49,920 nucleotides of DNA from an uncultured Prevotellaceae bacterium. GTDB taxonomy: Bacteria; Bacteroidota; Bacteroidia; Bacteroidales; Bacteroidaceae. The notes beneath the pieces are model-generated. The model ran no database searches. It saw nothing but the letters and a program-made list of their open reading frames with translations, and had not been told where the DNA came from. Made by a program: the position numbers and the translations under genes. Positions 1 through 6,301 of this stretch are shown in pieces (within the stretch, counting starts at the first letter, position 1; the number at the start of each line of letters is the position of its first letter). The stretch lies in assembly GCA_902785945.1 (NCBI GenBank), contig CADAAR010000016.1, positions 1-49,920 on the forward strand, read 5' to 3'.

Positions 1-99
<99 letters not shown>

Positions 100-114
100 T
101 TTTTTCAAGAAAGG

Positions 115-145
115 CCCTGAGGACACAATGTCTTCGGGGTTTTTT
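115..145 (+). terminator. Intrinsic terminator of the rRNA operon
   Basis: A 9-bp stem (ccctgagga with tcttcgggg, two G-U pairs) with a short loop is followed by six T residues at 140-145. It sits directly after the 5S gene and before the next ORF, as expected for the end of an rRNA operon. Confidence 0.85.
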
Positions 146-182
146 CGTTAATATAGTGTATAAACCAAAACCGCAAAAGAAA

Positions 183-1076
183 ATGAAAAAACTATTTTTA
201 CTCAGTTTCGGCCTTATGATGGCTGTAACCATCTTCGCACAGAGCATCAAAGTAACGCCTGCGCTTAAGAAAGGCATGAACAAAACGTACACTAACACAA
301 CTGCCATTACAACGATGGACCAGACGGTCAATATCACGAGTGAGCAGCACATCTCTATCACAAAAGAGACCCCTCAGGGCTATGAGATGATGATGGAGAG
401 CACCAACTTCTCAAGTGATGTGAAAGATGATAATTTGGCCACTCGTCTCCTCACCATCGGTACGGAAATCATGAAAGACACCAAGGTTTTGGTCAGTCTC
501 GACAAGGACGGTAAGTTGCTGGATATTATTAATTATGAGGAAGTTAAGACAAAGTGCCTTGCCTCTGGCGAGCGAATGGTCGATGAGCTGTTGAAGGCTG
601 CTCCTGAGATCTCCCAGGTGTTGTCGAAGGAGGCCATCGTTGAGCAGGTGGCAGCCACTCTGACACGGGAGAATCTTATTAATTCGCTGACAGGAAGTTC
701 CAATCCCTTGGCTCTCTTCGGACGCACAATTGTCAATGGCATGCAGGATAAATACAACAACAGCATGGTCGACCTGAAGCGTACCTGGCTTGTCAACGGG
801 AAGAAGATCTTTGCTTCCGCAAAGTCTGACATGAGTAAAGAGGAACTGAAGGCCTATGTCCTTAGTCAGGTAGAGAAACTTGCTCCGCAGCAGGCTGATA
901 TGATCAAGGAGAATATCGACATGGTACTCAGCAGCGGTCTGGTTAAGATCGAGGTCACCGAGAATGCCAACTATGAGCTCACTGACGACCTCTGGGTCAA
1001 ATCCATGGAAACGACACTTGAGAACGAAATGATGGGGCAGAAGAGCAGCACTCGAACTAAGATCCAGCTAAAATAA
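183..1076 (+). CDS. Exported protein of unknown function
   Basis: A 297-residue protein of a family I do not recognise. The first 20 residues are a classical signal peptide (MKKLFLLSFGLMMAVTIFAQ, with cleavage likely after FAQ) and there is no lipobox, so the mature protein is probably periplasmic. I chose the ATG at 183 because the open frame extends back to 75 only through the rRNA terminator, and a signal peptide starts exactly at 183. The mature part is rich in Thr, Lys and Met and alternates predicted strands with a helical centre around residues 120-230. No TAnnTTTG box is obvious between the terminator and the start, so its promoter is unclear. It could be a DUF-type periplasmic protein; no function is assigned. 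Confidence 0.75.
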   Translation: MKKLFLLSFGLMMAVTIFAQSIKVTPALKKGMNKTYTNTTAITTMDQTVNITSEQHISITKETPQGYEMMMESTNFSSDVKDDNLATRLLTIGTEIMKDTKVLVSLDKDGKLLDIINYEEVKTKCLASGERMVDELLKAAPEISQVLSKEAIVEQVAATLTRENLINSLTGSSNPLALFGRTIVNGMQDKYNNSMVDLKRTWLVNGKKIFASAKSDMSKEELKAYVLSQVEKLAPQQADMIKENIDMVLSSGLVKIEVTENANYELTDDLWVKSMETTLENEMMGQKSSTRTKIQLK

Positions 1077-1094
1077 ATGCTTAAGGCCTTATTT

Positions 1095-1138
1095 TGCAAT
1101 AACCGTCACTTATTCAGCAATAAGTGACGGTTATTGCA
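1095..1138. repeat. 20-bp perfect inverted repeat with 4-nt loop
   Basis: Bases 1095-1114 and 1119-1138 are exact reverse complements around the loop cagc. No T run follows on the plus strand, so it is not a classical intrinsic terminator. It lies 18 bases after the stop of the preceding gene, where it could end transcription, stabilise the mRNA 3' end, or be a small palindromic repeat. Confidence 0.8.
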
Positions 1139-1317
1139 TATAAGAATCGTCTGTAAAATTAATTTGTTTATCTCCCAAATACCTCTGTTTTGGCTTTGCC
1201 TAGGAAACACGTGCCTGCAGGCTAGGAAATTTTTGTTGCCTGGCTAGGTCGCAAATTTCATTTTTTTCTTTGAAAAGGAAAAGGTAAAGTTTTTTATGTG
1301 TCATTGCAATGAATTGT
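1139..1317. other. Non-coding stretch with short gcctagg-type repeats
   Basis: I see no convincing reading frame here. Between about 1196 and 1255 there are three spaced copies of a ctagg-containing word (gcctaggaaa, gctaggaaat, gctaggtcgc) around a cctgcagg palindrome. Together with the palindrome on the left and the inverted-repeat element on the right, the whole 1077-1639 interval looks like accumulated intergenic repeat sequence. Confidence 0.4.
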
Positions 1318-1501
1318 GATACAGAATACAGAATACAGTTTTTATAACGTGTCCCCTTTACCTCTTGCCAACCTGCCTAAACGATTTTATATAATATATA
1401 TATTATATAAAATATAATTATATTATAATATAGTATTATTATTCTCATCTGCCAGCATGTACCCCCTCGCGAAAAAATAACTGTATTCTGTATTCTGTAT
1501 C
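1318..1501. repeat. 184-bp element with 23-bp terminal inverted repeats and an AT palindrome core
   Basis: Bases 1318-1340 and 1479-1501 are perfect reverse complements, each built on a tandem acagaat word. Roughly midway, 1384-1413 is a perfect 30-bp A/T-only palindrome, followed by more AT-rich imperfect palindrome. No ORF fits inside. The shape is that of a miniature inverted-repeat element or a cruciform-forming intergenic repeat. No obvious target duplication flanks it. Confidence 0.65.
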
Positions 1502-1575
1502 AAAATAAACCTTTCCAATTATGTCCACTATCATAAATATTAGGAAATTCCCCATAAACGAATAGGGATTTCCTA

Positions 1576-1606
1576 TTTGCAGCTTGAAAAAAATATCCTA
1601 TCTTTG
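1576..1606 (+). promoter_or_regulatory. Bacteroidetes-type promoter
   Basis: TTTG at 1576-1579 and TATCTTTG at 1599-1606 are separated by 19 bases, matching the -33/-7 consensus. A start near 1613 gives a short leader to the exported DKNYY protein. Confidence 0.8.
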
Positions 1607-1639
1607 CACCATCAAAAGTCATTTTAAATGTATACGATT

Positions 1640-2260
1640 ATGAAACAGACAGCATTTTTATTCAGGTCACTTCTGTTGGTGACAATGATGGGATGGACGT
1701 TGATGAGCCAAGCCCAGAGATATGAGATCGATCACGGTCGGGTGGTTTTCTGCGACGAAGTTATGATGCAGGTTGATACCCAGAGTTTTGTTGATTTAGG
1801 TTGCGGCTATGCAAAAGACAAGATGAATGTGTATCTGAATGGTCGTGTCCTGGAGAATGTCGATCCGTCGACGTTCCGTCTGAAAGAGCGTTCTGCCTCG
1901 CGTCATTTCAGGCACGGGGAGATGGAAGAGCCGATGTCAGCGCACAGAGGTTATTTCAAAACCAACTTCAATGTCTACTACGGTGATAAGAAGATAGACG
2001 CGATGGCCTCCTCATTTGTGGATCTGGGCGGTGGCTATGCCAAGGACTCCTTCAACGTCTACTATTTCGGTGAAAAGTTAAAAGGATGTATGGCGTCTAA
2101 TTTCAAGATATTGGAAGGCGGCTATGCCAAGGATTCCTTCAACGTCTACTATCGTGGGAATAAGGTGGAAGGAGCCGTTGCCTCTTCGTTCAAATATACG
2201 GGAAATGGTTATGGTCAGGACAATTCCAATGCTTATTACAGGGGGAAGAAATTGAAGTGA
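1640..2260 (+). CDS. Exported DKNYY-repeat protein
   Basis: The protein is 206 residues from the ATG at 1640. Another ATG at 1628 adds four residues, but 1640 opens directly into the signal peptide MKQTAFLFRSLLLVTMMGW and fits the promoter. The rest is a string of imperfect repeats of the form DLGxGYAKDxxNVYYxGxKL. There is one divergent copy near residues 50-75, and clearer copies at about 105-125, 130-150, 155-180 and 185-206. This is the DKNYY family pattern, found in exported Bacteroidetes and proteobacterial proteins without a known biochemical role. A strong terminator follows, so it is probably a single-gene unit. Mature localisation in the periplasm or at the cell surface is inferred from the signal peptide only. 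Confidence 0.8.
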   Translation: MKQTAFLFRSLLLVTMMGWTLMSQAQRYEIDHGRVVFCDEVMMQVDTQSFVDLGCGYAKDKMNVYLNGRVLENVDPSTFRLKERSASRHFRHGEMEEPMSAHRGYFKTNFNVYYGDKKIDAMASSFVDLGGGYAKDSFNVYYFGEKLKGCMASNFKILEGGYAKDSFNVYYRGNKVEGAVASSFKYTGNGYGQDNSNAYYRGKKLK

Positions 2261-2292
2261 CCAGCCTCTACGAATTCTGTATAAACGCGCTT

Positions 2293-2327
2293 AGACCTCG
2301 CATCCCTGCGAGGTCTTAGTGTTTTCT
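2293..2327 (+). terminator. Intrinsic terminator
   Basis: A perfect 10-bp stem (agacctcgca / tgcgaggtct) with a tccc loop is followed by tagtgtttt. It closes the DKNYY gene. Confidence 0.8.
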
Positions 2328-2430
2328 AACATTATTAACTAGCATATAAACCAAACTAAAAGCATTATGACATCGAGTAAAATTTGGAAACCACAAAAAG
2401 CTATGTAGATAGAAGAAAAAATGATAAATA

Positions 2431-2462
2431 TTTGGCGGTTTCATAAAAAATAGCTATCTTTG
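2431..2462 (+). promoter_or_regulatory. Promoter of the antitoxin gene
   Basis: TTTG at 2431-2434 and TATCTTTG at 2455-2462 have a 20-base spacer. The leader to the ATG at 2514 is about 45 bases and contains short inverted words (atgat/atcat type) that could bind an autoregulating antitoxin; no operator could be fixed. Confidence 0.75.
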
Positions 2463-2513
2463 CCATCGAAATGATAGCATAATGCCGTCATGTTGATAAA
2501 AATATAAGAAGTT

Positions 2514-2813
2514 ATGGCACAATCGGCAGTTACGGTCAGAATAGACTCTGACTTGAAAATGCAGTTCGACGCACTCTGCGAGCAGTTTGGCATGAGTGCC
2601 AATACGGCGTTCAACATCTTCGTGAAAGCGGTGATAAGAAGTCGTAGTATTCCCTTTGCCATCAAGGGTTCGCCAAGTGCGCTGGACTTGTTTATGCAAC
2701 AAAGGAGCGCTGCGGAGTTGAGTAAAGAGCCGGAACTCTCGTTGGATGAAATCAACGAGGAGATTCGCGCTGCAAGGGAAGATATGCGCAAAAAGAAGAG
2801 TGCGAAAGTATGA
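2514..2813 (+). CDS. RelB/DinJ-family antitoxin
   Basis: The protein is 99 residues. The first half (AVTVRIDSDLKMQFDALCEQ, then FGMSANTAFNIFVKAVIRS) is the ribbon-helix-helix DNA-binding fold of RelB/DinJ antitoxins, which pair as dimers and repress their own operon. The Lys/Glu-rich C-terminal tail would wrap the toxin. It has its own promoter and its stop overlaps the next start as ATGA, the usual toxin-antitoxin coupling. The expected partner in Bacteroidales is a PIN-family toxin. Only its first ~40 residues remain downstream, so this antitoxin is probably an orphan that still guards against homologous toxins or merely persists. Confidence 0.88.
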   Translation: MAQSAVTVRIDSDLKMQFDALCEQFGMSANTAFNIFVKAVIRSRSIPFAIKGSPSALDLFMQQRSAAELSKEPELSLDEINEEIRAAREDMRKKKSAKV

Positions 2814-3340
2814 TTTACGCAGTTATTGACACCAATGTGCTGGTGTCGGCCCTTATCACTCATAATTCGTTGTCGTCAACGGCAAAGGTTGTGAGGCTGT
2901 TGTTTGATGGTGAGTTTACGCCTTTGTATGAAAGCAGCGAAAAAATAATAAAAACAAAGCTTATGGAAGGATATGTTCAGAAGTTATCAGGAGGGAAACT
3001 TAAACGGTATGTGCAGTTCTTGGAGATCAGTGAGGAACCGGAGTTGGTGGCGCAGTATCGAAAGTGGCATTCTGAGGAATACAGTTGGAAGGAGGTGCGC
3101 GACGGTATCAGGGAGGTGGGTATTCTGGAAATGGAGATCTACATACTGGGTAGCAAACTGGTGATGATCGTCGATACACCTGCGGATTTCGAATGGGAGA
3201 AGGCGATGGCCCGTTTGGCTACGCTGCCAAGACAGGCAGAGTGGGAGGCCTTCGTGTCGAAGTTCCAAGGCTGCTCTGCTGAGGCTCGAAGTGACGAGAA
3301 GTGGCAGCCTATGGAACGGATGTTTTGGCTATATGAATAA
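2810..3340 (+). CDS. PIN-toxin remnant fused in frame to an L-rhamnose mutarotase
   Basis: The ORF has 176 codons. Residues 1-40 are the start of a COG1569-type PIN toxin: the first catalytic Asp is D7 in VIDTNVLVSAL and the part ends near FTPLY. The remaining PIN acidic residues are absent. Residues 41-51 come from an A-rich stretch that resembles a former leader. From the internal ATG at 2963 (M52) onward the protein is a complete L-rhamnose mutarotase (RhaM/YiiL family, about 104 residues in E. coli). It has a histidine at H87 (KWHSEEYSW), then REVGILEMEIYILGSKLVMI, VDTPADFEWEKAMARL and a final WQPMERMFWL. The mutarotase interconverts the alpha and beta anomers of L-rhamnose. The ATG at 2810 overlaps the antitoxin stop. 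Translation may also start at 2963. The toxin activity is almost certainly lost; the mutarotase part looks intact. Confidence 0.85.
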   Translation: MIYAVIDTNVLVSALITHNSLSSTAKVVRLLFDGEFTPLYESSEKIIKTKLMEGYVQKLSGGKLKRYVQFLEISEEPELVAQYRKWHSEEYSWKEVRDGIREVGILEMEIYILGSKLVMIVDTPADFEWEKAMARLATLPRQAEWEAFVSKFQGCSAEARSDEKWQPMERMFWLYE

Positions 3341-3356
3341 TTAAAACTGTATACTT

Positions 3357-3437
3357 ATGGATTGGTTACACATTATCGCAGTAGTCGCCCTGATCGTTAT
3401 CGGTGTGGTGATCTACATGAATAAGAGGTCTAACTGA
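3357..3437 (+). CDS. Candidate 26-residue single-span membrane protein
   Basis: A short frame from ATG 3357 encodes 26 residues: a polar MDWLH start, about 15 hydrophobic residues (IIAVVALIVIGVVIY) and a basic MNKRSN end. This is a typical topology for a tiny inner-membrane protein. It begins 16 bases after the mutarotase stop, so it could be co-transcribed, and its last 8 bases overlap the 3' end of tex on the other strand. No homologue is known to me. A chance ORF cannot be excluded, but the clean hydrophobic segment and the spacing argue for a real gene. Confidence 0.5.
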   Translation: MDWLHIIAVVALIVIGVVIYMNKRSN

Positions 3438-5604
3438 GTCCCTTCATACTCAGCGAGATACGGTTACGACGACGGTCGACCTCAATGACACGAACGCGGA
3501 TGTGCTGATGGAGCTTGACGACGTCAGTGGGATGGGCGATGCGACGATTGGCCATCTGTGAGATATGTACCAGACCGTCCTGATGAACACCAATGTCGAC
3601 GAAGGCACCAAAGTTGGTGATATTGGTGACGATGCCTGGCAGTTCCATTCCTTCGATGAGGTCGTCGACGGTGTTGACACGTGAGTCGAACTCAAATTCT
3701 TCGATCTGTTCGCGAGGGTCGCGACCAGGTTTTTCCAGTTCTTTGAGAATATCGGTGAGGGTAGGGATGCCAACCTCGCCAGTCACGTAACGCTTAATGT
3801 CGATGGCCTCGCGCTTCTCCTTATTATTAATAAGGTCTGAGACGGTGCAGTTCTGATCCTTGGCCATCTGCTCAACGATGTCGTAACTTTCAGGATGGAC
3901 TGCGGAGTTGTCGAGTGGATTCTTGGCGCCAGGGATACGGAGGAAACCTGCACATTGCTGGAAGGCAGCAGGACCGAGACGAGGCACTTTTTTCAGTTGA
4001 GCACGGGAGGTGAAGGCACCATTCTCCTTACGATAATCAACGATATTCTTGGCGAGGGTGGGACCCAGACCGCTGACGTACATCAGCAGATGTTGCGAGG
4101 CGGTGTTGAGATTGACGCCCACGTTGTTGACACAGCTCTCGACGGTCTGGTCGAGGGAGTTTTTGAGTTTGGTCTGATCGACATCGTGCTGATACTGTCC
4201 AACGCCAATGCTCTTGGGGTCGATCTTGACGAGTTCTGCGAGGGGATCCATCAGGCGACGGCCTATGGAAACGGCGCCACGAACGGTGACGTCTTCATCG
4301 GGGAATTCGTCACGGGCGATCTTAGAGGCGGAATAGACGGAAGCACCATCCTCGGAGACGGTGAAAACTTGAGGCATTTCTCCTTCGTGGCGCGAGGGAG
4401 AGACGTCATAACGGCCTGCAAGGACATCGCGGATGAAATCGTTGGTTTCGCGACTGGCGGTGCCGTTGCCGATGGAGATGGCTTCAATCTGGTATTTCTT
4501 TAGCATCTTCTGGATGGCCATAGCCGATTCCATGCGTTTGTTAACGGGTGGATGCGGGAAGATGGCCTCGTGGTGGAGCAGGTTGCCCTGAGCGTCGAGG
4601 CAGACGACCTTACAGCCCGTGCGGAAACCAGGGTCGATGCCCATCACACGTTTCTGGCCTAACGGCGCGCCCAACAGCAGCTGGCGGAGGTTCTCGGCAA
4701 AGACACGGATGGCCTCTTCGTCGGCCTTCTCCTTGCTGAGGGCAGCATATTCGGTTTCGATGGAGGGCTTGAGCAGGCGTTTGTAACCATCCTCGACGGC
4801 TTCGGCCACTAACTTGCCACAAGGCGTATTGCCATAAACGTAATGGCGCTGGAGACGTTCGATGCACTCGTCATCATCGGGGGAAATGCTGATGCGCAGG
4901 ATGCCTTCGCTCTCGCCTCGCCGCATGGCTAAAAGACGGTGGGAAGAACAGCGCTTGAGCGGCTCCTCCCAATCGAAGTAATCGCTGTATTTTGCGGCTT
5001 CGTCGGTATCGGCCTTCGCTTTGACAACCTTCGAGGTGATGAAAGCCTGACGACGGAAAGCACCTCGGAGCTGTTGTCGGCTGCGCTCATCCTCGCTGAC
5101 CATCTCGGCGATGATGTCCTGAGCGCCCTTAATGGCATCGGAGGGGGTGGTGATAACATCACCAGATACAAAACGGGAGGCAGCGCGTTCGGGGTCGCGC
5201 TCACGTTGGAGCAGGAGGATTTTGGCGAGAGGCTCCAGGCCTTGCTCGCGGGCTACCTGGGCTCTGGTGCGACGTTTGGGCTTGTAGGGGAGATAGATAT
5301 CTTCGAGTTCGGTGGCATCCCAACAGTCGGTGATGCGCTTTTCCAGTTCCGGGGTCATCTTGTCCAAATCGCTGATGGTCTTGATAACGGTCTCCTTACG
5401 CTTCTGGATTTCCTTGAACCGTTCGTATTGGGTGCTGATGGCAGCAATCTGTACCTCGTCGAGGCCACCTGTGCGTTCCTTGCGATAGCGGGAGATAAAG
5501 GGAATGGTGCAGCCCTCGTCGAGCAGCGCCAGGGTGTTGTCGACAGCCCGCTCCTGAAGGTTTAGTTGCTGGGCAATCAGTCGTGCGAAGATGTTCTTTT
5601 CCAT
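3430..5604 (-). CDS. tex: Tex-family RNA-binding transcription accessory protein
   Basis: The protein is 724 residues, the usual length for Tex. I placed the start at 5604 (MEKNIFARLIAQQLNL) because the upstream extension to 5760 is unlike the family and crosses the promoter. In order it has the helical N-terminal region with the IPFISRYRKERTGGLDE signature (about 35-52), the YqgF/RNase H-like domain (RVMGIDPGFRTGCKVVCLD, about 320-340), helix-hairpin-helix motifs (about 495-570), and a C-terminal S1 RNA-binding domain (LPGIVTNITNFGAFVDIGVH, about 645-715). Tex binds nucleic acid and influences transcription and gene expression; its exact role in Bacteroidetes is unknown. It is transcribed away from the plus-strand gene at 5684. 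Confidence 0.95.
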   Translation of the reverse strand: MEKNIFARLIAQQLNLQERAVDNTLALLDEGCTIPFISRYRKERTGGLDEVQIAAISTQYERFKEIQKRKETVIKTISDLDKMTPELEKRITDCWDATELEDIYLPYKPKRRTRAQVAREQGLEPLAKILLLQRERDPERAASRFVSGDVITTPSDAIKGAQDIIAEMVSEDERSRQQLRGAFRRQAFITSKVVKAKADTDEAAKYSDYFDWEEPLKRCSSHRLLAMRRGESEGILRISISPDDDECIERLQRHYVYGNTPCGKLVAEAVEDGYKRLLKPSIETEYAALSKEKADEEAIRVFAENLRQLLLGAPLGQKRVMGIDPGFRTGCKVVCLDAQGNLLHHEAIFPHPPVNKRMESAMAIQKMLKKYQIEAISIGNGTASRETNDFIRDVLAGRYDVSPSRHEGEMPQVFTVSEDGASVYSASKIARDEFPDEDVTVRGAVSIGRRLMDPLAELVKIDPKSIGVGQYQHDVDQTKLKNSLDQTVESCVNNVGVNLNTASQHLLMYVSGLGPTLAKNIVDYRKENGAFTSRAQLKKVPRLGPAAFQQCAGFLRIPGAKNPLDNSAVHPESYDIVEQMAKDQNCTVSDLINNKEKREAIDIKRYVTGEVGIPTLTDILKELEKPGRDPREQIEEFEFDSRVNTVDDLIEGMELPGIVTNITNFGAFVDIGVHQDGLVHISQMANRRIAHPTDVVKLHQHIRVRVIEVDRRRNRISLSMKGLS

Positions 5605-5625
5605 ACAATTCGTTAATTTATGCTG

Positions 5626-5633
5626 CAAAAATA
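5626..5633 (-). promoter_or_regulatory. -7 box of tex
   Basis: TATTTTTG on the minus strand, 21 bases before the tex ATG. No good TTG box was found at the usual distance, so this is a partial match. Confidence 0.5.
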
Positions 5634-5655
5634 CGAATAATCCGTGAGAAATGTG

Positions 5656-5663
5656 TACTTTTG
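5656..5663 (+). promoter_or_regulatory. -7 box upstream of the LolA-like gene
   Basis: TACTTTTG lies 20 bases before the ATG at 5684. The two divergent -7 boxes here (5626 and 5656) lie within 40 bases, a compact divergent promoter. Confidence 0.6.
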
Positions 5664-5683
5664 CACCCTGAAATTGAAAAATA

Positions 5684-6301
5684 ATGAGAAATAAGATATT
5701 ATTAGTTGTGGTGATGTTGTTGTCGGCACACACCTCTGTCCAAGCTGAGGATAATCCCAATGCACGTCAGGCAAGACGGATCTTCAATCAGGCTTATCAG
5801 CAGGTGTTTGGTGAACAGGGTGCGACGCTGCGTTACGACGTGAACATTATAGGTATCTACAAGACTTACGGTACCATCTGGTATAAAGGTAAGAAGAGTA
5901 AGTTTGTGGATGCTAAGATGAACTCTTGGAATGACGGTGAGACCGTGTATACCATCAAGAAGAAAAAGAAAGAGGTGGAGATTCACAGTGCGAAGAACAA
6001 CAAGTCGGACAAGTATTCGAGCAAGTTTAAGTTTGAGCCTGAGAATTTCGACTATAGCATCGCCAATGATGAAAGGGGGCTGATGCTGACGTTGAAAGCC
6101 AAGAAAGGGGTGAAGGGAATCAAGGAGATACATGCGCTGGTGAAGCGTCAGAGCTATGAGCCGATCAGCCTGCGTATAAAAATCGCCTTTATCTGGACCA
6201 CTATCAACATCTCTAATTTCAAGTCGGGTGGTATTACTGACGAGATGCTGCGGTTTCCTGCTGAGAAATATAAAGACTATAAGTTTGTAGACAAACGATG
6301 A
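5684..6301 (+). CDS. LolA-like exported protein (putative outer-membrane lipoprotein carrier)
   Basis: The protein is 205 residues with a signal peptide (MRNKILLVVVMLLSAHTSVQA). The mature part is predicted to be mostly beta strand. Segments such as ATLRYDVNIIGIYKTYGTIW, FVDAKMNSWNDGETVYTI and EPENFDYSIANDERGLMLTL resemble the LolA-like proteins of Bacteroidetes, which are thought to carry lipoproteins across the periplasm or bind a hydrophobic ligand. The family assignment is by overall pattern, not by a catalytic motif. Its stop overlaps the start of the ABC-F gene (ATGA at 6298-6301), so the two are translationally coupled. No direct functional link between them is known. Confidence 0.65.
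   Translation: MRNKILLVVVMLLSAHTSVQAEDNPNARQARRIFNQAYQQVFGEQGATLRYDVNIIGIYKTYGTIWYKGKKSKFVDAKMNSWNDGETVYTIKKKKKEVEIHSAKNNKSDKYSSKFKFEPENFDYSIANDERGLMLTLKAKKGVKGIKEIHALVKRQSYEPISLRIKIAFIWTTINISNFKSGGITDEMLRFPAEKYKDYKFVDKR

Noticed and set aside
2441-2863. A 140-codon minus-strand ORF across the antitoxin
   Set aside because: It covers the antitoxin gene and its promoter in reverse and matches no family I know.
3895-5565. Two long plus-strand ORFs (202 and 208 codons) inside tex
   Set aside because: They lie entirely antisense to a well-supported gene, have no motifs, and reflect the codon bias of tex.
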